NCBI GenBank assembly: GCA_010093605.1
Contig: MU004183.1
Location: 1,798,001 to 1,862,000 of the forward strand
DNA length: 64,000 bases
Direction of reading: 5' to 3'
DNA from: Lophium mytilinum
Lineage: Eukaryota; Ascomycota; Dothideomycetes; Mytilinidiales; Mytilinidiaceae
Part shown: one piece after another, positions 58,211-64,000 of the stretch
How the letters are laid out: the number at the start of each line of letters is the position of its first letter
Numbering within the stretch: the stretch's first letter is position 1
Position numbers and translations under genes: made by a program
Notes under the pieces: generated by a model
Databases searched by the model: none
Seen by the model: the letters and a program-made list of their open reading frames with translations, nothing else
Told to the model about the DNA's origin: nothing

Positions 58211-60214
58211 AGCGGTGCGTTGTGCGAGACGTGATGAAAGAGAAAGTAAAAGCGTGCGTAGATTAGTGTCGTGTCACTAGGAAAGGACAGTTGAGGAAAA
58301 TAACGGAGGTGGATAGGTATGTACGGCAGGTCGACTCGAAAAGCATGGAGTGGCAGTCGTTCCAATAAAAGGAAGACAACGATGTGGAGAACAATAGTCG
58401 TACATAGCTTCCAACTAATCAGATTCAGGGTACATCAGAGATTTGGTGTATACCCTGTCAAGATGGCTTCCTGTCGCTCCGTGCCGCTCCGGGGTTCCCC
58501 CGACCACTACCGGTTTATCATCAGCGCTCGATGTCGGAAACGTACCGTTGTGCATCACCATCCGAGAGCCCCCTAAATACCACCGAAGATTGGTGGAGGA
58601 TTCGCGAGTAGATCTGGTCACGGTTAGAAACAGTTGGACCAGCGGCTCAGCCCCATCAAACCCTACGCTAATTCCCATGGAGGCCTTGAGACCCTGGCGT
58701 AGAATCCTGGAATGGGCGTCGCGGACGGACGATATCATTGACCGACCGTCCGACACCGGCACTGCCGGTCGATGCTCAAAAATTAGCCGCGAGCAATGAC
58801 GAATCCAGGTCCACCTGTGCGCCCTACATACCTACAAGGGGGACCTTCAACACCGTATTCTTACTTCGAAAAGCTCCAGAACGAAAAGCCGACACCAAAA
58901 CTTCTATGATAAGTTCCGAAGGACCCGGAATCAGTGCAGACATGGTGGCCAATCATGACCATCAAGAGCATCAGTGCCCGTGAATGTTATTCTAGTTCGT
59001 AGCAGGCCTTGCTTGCGCATTCTGCACAAGCAGACCCTAGAATGAGATCGTAGCTGGAGGTGGGAAAAAATTTCCCAACTTCTTCATTCCTCTCGATCCG
59101 AATGTATAGTAGTACAATGCTGGACGGGTGACAGCCATCCAAACCACAGCACGCACACAATTGGATGCAAATCTTCATTGATCCACTTGAGAATCCCATG
59201 TTGCTTTCTTGACACGACTTGGAGCGGAATGATGTTGCGACTGCGAATGAAATCCATGTTCGGATCCAGTGTACGAATGTCCGCCTGTTTGTACAAAGAC
59301 ATCCCGCAGCCTACCGCTGGCTCCTTGGCCTATAGTCACTGACTAATTTGAAGTTTTGTCGGTAAAACCCAAGAACCGAAAGCCGACAGGATTTAGGACA
59401 CTGGTTAAGGTGCCCACATGGCTCTGACCCTGATTTCCCTACAACACGGATGTCGAATCTCATACTAAGCGCCTGGTCGTAGTAAGCGCTATCTTGCATA
59501 TCGCTCGACAGGGGTGATGTTGGGCGGTAGGTACGGCCGTAGTAGAGACGCATAGTATTTCGAGAAAGGATCGGAAGACATAGCAGAGACCCCTTTCGTT
59601 ACCCCTCTTCCTGGTCCGTGCACCTACCGCTTCCAGTAACTGGGCTCGCTGGACTGCCAAAAGGTGTAGAGTACAGAGCGTATTTGTGTAAATTCAACGA
59701 CGCGTCTTGAGCACATATCCTCTGGTAGGATAAGTAAACAGGCTGACGCGAAACTTTCTACCGAGCCAGAATTGGAATATAATCGCTCGTTGTGGAGATA
59801 TAGTGGTTGGGCGGGGCCCGACGTGGAGGCCAAACACGTCGGTAGCGGAACAACGATGTTCCAGCCAGACACGTGATCTGAACGTCAGGTGATTGATGTC
59901 CACGGCGTGGGTCGGTGGAAGGAGAGAAGGCCTGTCGCAGCAATAGTATTCCATTCTGGCAACCTTTGAAGTTCTCCAGCGTATCGTGAAGGTGAGATTG
60001 CGATGTAAACTTCCTGATACTTCGATCCACATCTCCAAATTCTCCTGCTAACATCTGAAGTCCTCCAAGACACGATAAAAATTCAGGACATAACGTAAAG
60101 CTCTGAGAACTCATAACCATACCGCCCCCTTCCTCCACAACCCTACCACCGTCCACAGTCATTCAGTCCACCGCACAACCTCAATTCATAACACCAACTC
60201 CCCAGCACTCCAAA
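58211..60214. other. intergenic, with two adjacent perfect hairpins
   Basis: Begins with the ABC transporter promoter. Opposing 115-118-codon frames at 58415-58799 overlap and show no motif. At 58722-58752 CGGACGG pairs with CCGTCCG, and at 58755-58769 ACCGGCA pairs with TGCCGGT around a single C. No gene is supported. Confidence 0.45.
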
Positions 60215-60636
60215 TCACACCAAATGAGCCGTCCTCATCTCGCTCTCCAGGATCCACTTGTCAAGCGCCCCCCGATCCCTCACCTTGAACCCGACCTTGA
60301 ACGGCTTCGGCACCGTCGTCAACGAACTCGGATTCTCACTGCAGCCTAAAGCGTCGAGCACCGGGCGGTCTTCGATATCCCGCGCAGGCACCACCTCAAA
60401 CGCCACGGTCAACCTCACCAAAAAGACGTAAAGTTCGCGGTTCGCGAGCTGCACGCTCGCACACATGCGGGAGCCGGCGCCGTATGCGTAGTGCGGCGTA
60501 TCCGCCGCAGCAGCTTTCGACTCGTCAAGGTAGCGGTCTGGGTTGAATCTCTCAGGGTCTGAGTAGTGGGTTAGGCTGCAGTTTGCGTGTAGGTGTTCTA
60601 TGGTTTTTATGAGGAATTCGAAAGCAAGGGCCGTTT
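60213..60636 (-). pseudogene. C-terminal remnant of a CYP504-like cytochrome P450
   Basis: The open minus frame of about 140 residues begins just after an in-frame stop and matches only the end of a P450. The PERF region is HYSDPERFNPDRYLDES, the heme loop YAYGAGSRMCASVQLANREL, and the end VPKPFKVGFKVRDRGALDKW. The LANREL plus PK-FKV layout is that of phenylacetate 2-hydroxylase (CYP504). The usual Gly two residues after the heme Cys is Ser. The membrane anchor, I-helix and ExxR are absent; sequence upstream (60640-60900) does not look like P450. Dead, or a fragment left by a rearrangement. Confidence 0.7.
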
Positions 60637-61255
60637 AAGTAGACGTGCTTGTGCCGCACAGTGAGTGGAATGAGGTGGCGTGGTCGTGATTGGGAAATAC
60701 TCCGTATCGAAAGCAGTTATAGATAGTGATCAAGTCCATTATCTGCAGCTTTTCTTCCTTGCTTGACGTAGAGGGGGTTTGGTAAGGTGCTGGGCGGTAG
60801 GGGTTATTGCAGCATATTTCTTCTTCGACGTTAATGAAGGAGCCGTGGGAACGCCCCATGAACATAGTGGGACTTCCTCCGTTGATTAACACAGGCCGTA
60901 ATTTGTAAGTGAAAGTCGGCGGACCGTGACCGAGGCCGGGGAGCGGCGTTGATGCATCGGGACTGACATGAGGAGAAACTTAACGCAACTGAGTTGGGCG
61001 CCATCTGTGAGCCTTCGAAATTGGAATGTAAATCAGATAGGATGTTCAACCCCGTTAAGTGTATTCCAGATAGTAGTTTTTCATTCTTACTGTTGTCTGC
61101 CAAACAGCTGGCTCTTGTTGGGGGCTTCCCGGCACCAATCTAGTAAAGTGCATGAAGTTCTAATGTCTATAGATAAGCGAGACAGTTTAAAAGAGATGCC
61201 GTTCAAAGGTCAGAAGATTTTCCGCTCTATTTACGTAGCCTCCACTTACTGGCGC
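60637..61255. other. intergenic, no gene seen
   Basis: Open frames of up to 97 codons overlap and have no motif. One minus frame (60635-60892) runs into the P450 remnant but does not resemble it. Confidence 0.4.
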
Positions 61256-61941
61256 TTATAATTTGCCCTTTGGCTGAACGAACAGAGCCTCCCCAGTCGC
61301 GTAGACAACACCCATACCATCTTCTATACTCCCAACAACCCACGCTTTCTTCCCTTCTTTCTTCTCAAACCTTGCGGTGGCCAAAACAACGTTCGGCGTC
61401 GGTACTGGCCTTTTATAGTTGACTTTGATATCTTGAAAAAGTCAGTGGGAGTAGCACCATTTGCGACCACATGAGATCTCTCACAAGCCGTGAACAACCC
61501 CAAATCTGACGGCTCTCCTCTCCTCCAACTCGACGCCCGCTCCATGTTAATTGTCAACAGCACCCCCATGACTTCATCCATCAGAGTCGCCACGAAGCCG
61601 CCATGGCACAGATCCGGGTGCCCATTCACGCCATCTCCTAGGTCCATGATAGTGCGGACCGCCTGAATAGGCGGATCTGCGTTTTCGTCCGGCTTCAGAT
61701 GTAAGGAGAGAAGATGCTTGATGGTCCGGTCTGTTTTGAGGGTCTCGGCGAAGAAGGAGTCCTCCGTGCTGCTCTTTGGGGTCCGTGAAGACGTCGCGCA
61801 GACGACCCAGTCGGGATCCCGTATGAGTTCTGCCGCCCACGGGATCCCGCCGAAACGAACCTCGGAGGCGCTGGTCATGGCAATAGTCTTTGGTTGAGAG
61901 TTGCAGACATGATAGAAGTAGGGAAAGGCCTCGTGCTTCAA
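61256..61941 (-). CDS. hotdog-fold acyl-CoA thioesterase (PaaI/THEM4-like), 189-210 aa, 2 exons
   Basis: Probable acyl-CoA hydrolase. Exons (minus) are 61485-61878 (or 61941) and 61256-61431; phases close for either start (190 or 211 codons including stop). The hotdog core is GHPDLCHGGFVATLMDEVMG, the family's HGG-x-D/E signature, with the long helix carrying the catalytic Asp/Glu. A second-strand LFTAYIKVNYKRPVPTPNVV and VVLATARFEKKEGKKAWVVG follow, and the end is YATGEALFVQPKG. The junction Y/IKVNYKRP is confirmed by family pattern. The 210-aa start (MKHEAFPYFY) may add a mitochondrial-type leader; MTSASEVRF is the shorter choice. Nearby inositol phosphatase and the P450 remnant give no pathway hint. 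Many fungal paralogues exist, so the substrate is open. Confidence 0.85.
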
Positions 61942-62143
61942 CTAGACAGTCGAGTAAGGTTTTGCCGAGGTCTGGTATTGCACGAGTCAAACAGTACGAA
62001 GTTTTGAGGTTCTTATCGATAAAGCTCATCCTGGGATTTTTCGTCCCACCTCACCCCATACATTTTTCTTATATACCTGCATATTGTATATTTACCAACG
62101 TATATCATTATTAGACCAATATTAGAGCGACTAGAATCTCAGC

Positions 62144-63076
62144 ATGGCAGACCTAGACCTCCAAGAAATCCACGACTACCTAGTCTCGCTCGCCCACAAA
62201 GCGGGCGAGATGATAACCTCCGCCCATCCTACAACATCTGCATCAGGAACTAAGAAGAATTGTTAGTTCTACACACATACATGACTCCCTAGCAGTAAAC
62301 CCACCTTATAATTCCCATCCCTAGCCGCCGACCTCGTAACCGAAACCGACCGCGCCGTCGAAACCCTCATATCCACCTCCCTACACACCCACTACCCCCA
62401 CATCCTCTTCATGGGCGAAGAGACCTACAAGCCCGGGGACCGCCTCACCTCTGCCCCAACCTTCATCGTCGACCCCATCGACGGCACCACCAACTTCGTG
62501 CACCGCCTCCCCTACGCCTGCATCTCACTCGGGCTCGCCATCAACCTCGTCCCCACCGTCGGCGTCGTCTACAACCCCTTCACAAACACGCTATACAGTG
62601 CCATCACCGGCCGCGGCGCATTTCTGAACAAGACGACGCCGCTGCCCCTCGCGGCTCCGACGCCGTTAGGCGAGTTGAGCAATTGCCTCGTAGCGGTGGA
62701 GTGGGGTAGTGATCGCAGCGGCAACGATTACGATGTTAAGGTCGCCACGTTTGCGAAGCTCGCGGGGGGGAAGGAGATTGGGGGGTCGATGGTGCATAGT
62801 CTGCGCTCGTTCGGGTCTGCGGCGCTGAATATGTGCGCTGTGGCGAGTGGCGCGATTGATGTGTACTGGGAGACGGGGTGCTGGGCGTGGGATGTGTGTG
62901 CGGGGTGGGTGATTCTGAAAGAGGCTGGAGGGTTAGTGGCGGATGGGAATCCGGGAGGGTGGGAGCCGAGGGTGGATGGGAGGCGCTATTTGTCTGTGAG
63001 AGGCGGGGAAGGCCAGAAGGAGCTTGTGGAGGAGTTTTGGGGGGTGGTTCAGGGGAAATGTGAAGTTGGACTCTAG
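62144..63076 (+). CDS. inositol monophosphatase family protein, 289 aa, 2 exons
   Basis: Mg2+-dependent phosphatase making free myo-inositol from inositol 1-phosphate, cytosolic. Exons are 62144-62261 and 62325-63076; phases close to 290 codons. Metal-site motifs run in order: ADLVTETDRAVE (near 42), GEET (near 69), VDPIDGTTNFVHRLPYACIS (near 89), then the SLRSFGSAALNMCAVASG region, and WETGCWAWDVCAGWVILKEA where WD-x-C-A-G-W replaces the usual WD-x-A-A-G. All acidic metal ligands expected of the family are present. Length fits (human IMPA1 277). A QutG-like role in quinate genes is possible for fungal paralogues, but no quinate genes are nearby. The 5' UTR lies directly beside the thioesterase promoter, 200 bp away, divergent. 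Confidence 0.93.
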
Positions 63077-63127
63077 AAACTGTGATATATAAAAGTATGT
63101 AGAGCTATAATTTGCAGCTAGAAACCT

Positions 63128-63400
63128 TACATCCCATTCTGGATTTTTCGGGTACACTGGAGGACTCTAAACGTTGCTAGAGTGGTGTAGGATGCTGAAT
63201 GTATGAATGACGCGTCACGTACTTTGCATCTCATCTTGAATTTTCCTGGTACGTTGGAGGACCTTAAACGGTGCTGGAACGGTGTAGGAAGCTGGATGTA
63301 TGAACAACAGCGTCATGTAATTTACATCCTGTTCTCAATTTTCCTGGTACGTTGGAGGACCTCAAACGGTGCTAGGATGGGATAGGAAGCCAGACGGACT
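63128..63400. repeat. 97-98 bp tandem repeat, three units
   Basis: The core TGGAGGAC..TAAACGGTGCT recurs near 63156, 63253 and 63351, giving spacings of 97 and 98. Flanking ATTTTCCTGGTACG and GGATGTATGAA are shared. The outer copies are the most diverged. It begins 50 bp after the IMPase stop, so it is probably in or just after that gene's 3' UTR. No open frame runs through it. Confidence 0.85.
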
Positions 63401-63883
63401 TCGAAGAATTCGCTCGCGGGGCACTCCACCCATTCTTTACCTCCGAGTTCACGAAGCGAGATGATTCTCCTCGCGGTCTCGTGACCTGCCTCAAGATTCA
63501 CGGAGATAGCTCCGAAACTGGGAGATCGTGATTCGGGCCTTTGGTATTGGGGTGAAAACTAGCTGCGATATTGCGGGCCTAGAAACTTGAGAGGAATAGC
63601 AGAGGTGCTTCGATAAGGTAAGGAGATATAGTAGACGGGAAATAGAGTGAGGGGATGAACTTCTGGAGGAAAGTCGGAGGTAAGGGAATATCAATTTCAC
63701 CGCCATCGCACATTGGACTTGAGTGTAGATACATCTAGCAAAAGAGACTAGGTATGTATTGCGTGCTACTAAGTAAGAACCCCTGACCAATGGTATCGAT
63801 CATCCATCATGTTCATTTTCGTGAAAAAGACCAAAGAAACAAACCCAACCCATTCCCCGTAACGTGCCCCAACCTTCTTAGCC
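63401..63883. other. intergenic, no gene seen
   Basis: Holds a 99-codon minus frame (63491-63790) without motifs. The final part is presumably the 3' flank of the metallothionein-like gene. Confidence 0.4.
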
Positions 63884-64000
63884 TCAAGTGGAGGCGGAAG
63901 CAGCGGGCTTCTCGCTCTCGTTCTTGGCGCAGTTGTTACATGCGCACTTGCCAGGAGGACACGGGCACTTCTCAGCTGTCGAGCCACAATTGCACGCGGT
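63884..64000 (-). CDS. metallothionein-like Cys-rich protein, C-terminal part, cut by window edge
   Basis: The last 38 codons read TACNCGSTAEKCPCPPGKCA then CNNCAKNESEKPAA and a stop at 63884. Cys-x-Cys pairs and a C-x2-C pair within about 23 residues, no aromatic residues and a polar tail are the pattern of fungal metallothioneins, which bind copper or zinc. The beginning is outside the window, so total Cys count and exon structure are unknown. A small Cys-rich secreted protein is less likely because the CxC spacing is of the metal-thiolate type. Confidence 0.65.
   Translation of the reverse strand, partial: TACNCGSTAEKCPCPPGKCACNNCAKNESEKPAASAST

Noticed and set aside
1-64000. search for LTR or virus-like elements, DNA transposons, CRISPR arrays, rRNA and intact tRNA genes
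   Set aside because: No reverse transcriptase, integrase, capsid, transposase motifs or long terminal repeats were recognised; no regular spacer array; only one tRNA-like relic.

Overview
The window reads as nuclear DNA of a filamentous ascomycete (Pezizomycotina; Dothideomycetes is only a guess). The evidence is many short introns of about 45-70 nt with GT...AG ends, intron-rich compact genes on both strands, and fungal families: Zn2Cys6/DUF3425 regulator, SLM1-type PH protein, kinase-ankyrin protein, PDR-type ABC pump, DHA1 and DHA2 permeases. No bacterial operon, rRNA gene, CRISPR array, complete tRNA or recognisable LTR/virus-like element was seen. Exon joins were worked out by hand by matching splice signals and reading phase; where I say the phase closes, the exon lengths sum to a multiple of three.

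Region by region. 1-4.3 kb: an unidentified gene end, the ribosome-associated microprotein TMA7, and a zinc-cluster regulator with a DUF3425 domain, all on the minus strand. 4.3-11.5 kb: gene-poor, with a GC-rich block, a six-unit degenerate tandem array (8.8-9.8 kb), a second repeat that keeps an open frame (9.9-10.5 kb) and a 26-bp triplet. 11.5-27.0 kb: housekeeping core: RAD26/CSB repair translocase, a kinase-ankyrin protein ending in a ubiquitin-interacting-like motif, protein-L-isoaspartate methyltransferase and an augmin HAUS1 homologue sharing one promoter, and the TORC2 effector SLM1. 27-32.6 kb: gene-poor, with a tRNA-like pol III element. 32.6-41.7 kb: DHA2 permease, PAP2 lipid phosphatase and three small lineage-type proteins. 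41.9-58.2 kb: P450, short-chain dehydrogenase, DHA1 efflux permease, an F-box-like paralogue pair (one dead, one whole), and a full-size PDR ABC transporter with a probable +1 frameshift. 60-64 kb: a CYP504-like P450 remnant, a hotdog thioesterase, inositol monophosphatase, a 97-bp triple repeat and the end of a metallothionein-like gene.

Functionally, the P450, SDR, MFS and ABC genes look like an oxidation-plus-efflux (detoxification or orphan tailoring) neighbourhood without a backbone synthase. The left half is core cell biology: translation, repair, protein repair, spindle and membrane stress signalling. I found no convincing multi-gene undescribed system. The most unusual items are the kinase-ankyrin-UIM protein, a two-exon microprotein ending in a SUMO-interacting-like motif, the six-unit array, an internally duplicated small protein, and the homopolymer frameshift that falls on a potential alternative splice acceptor in the ABC pump.
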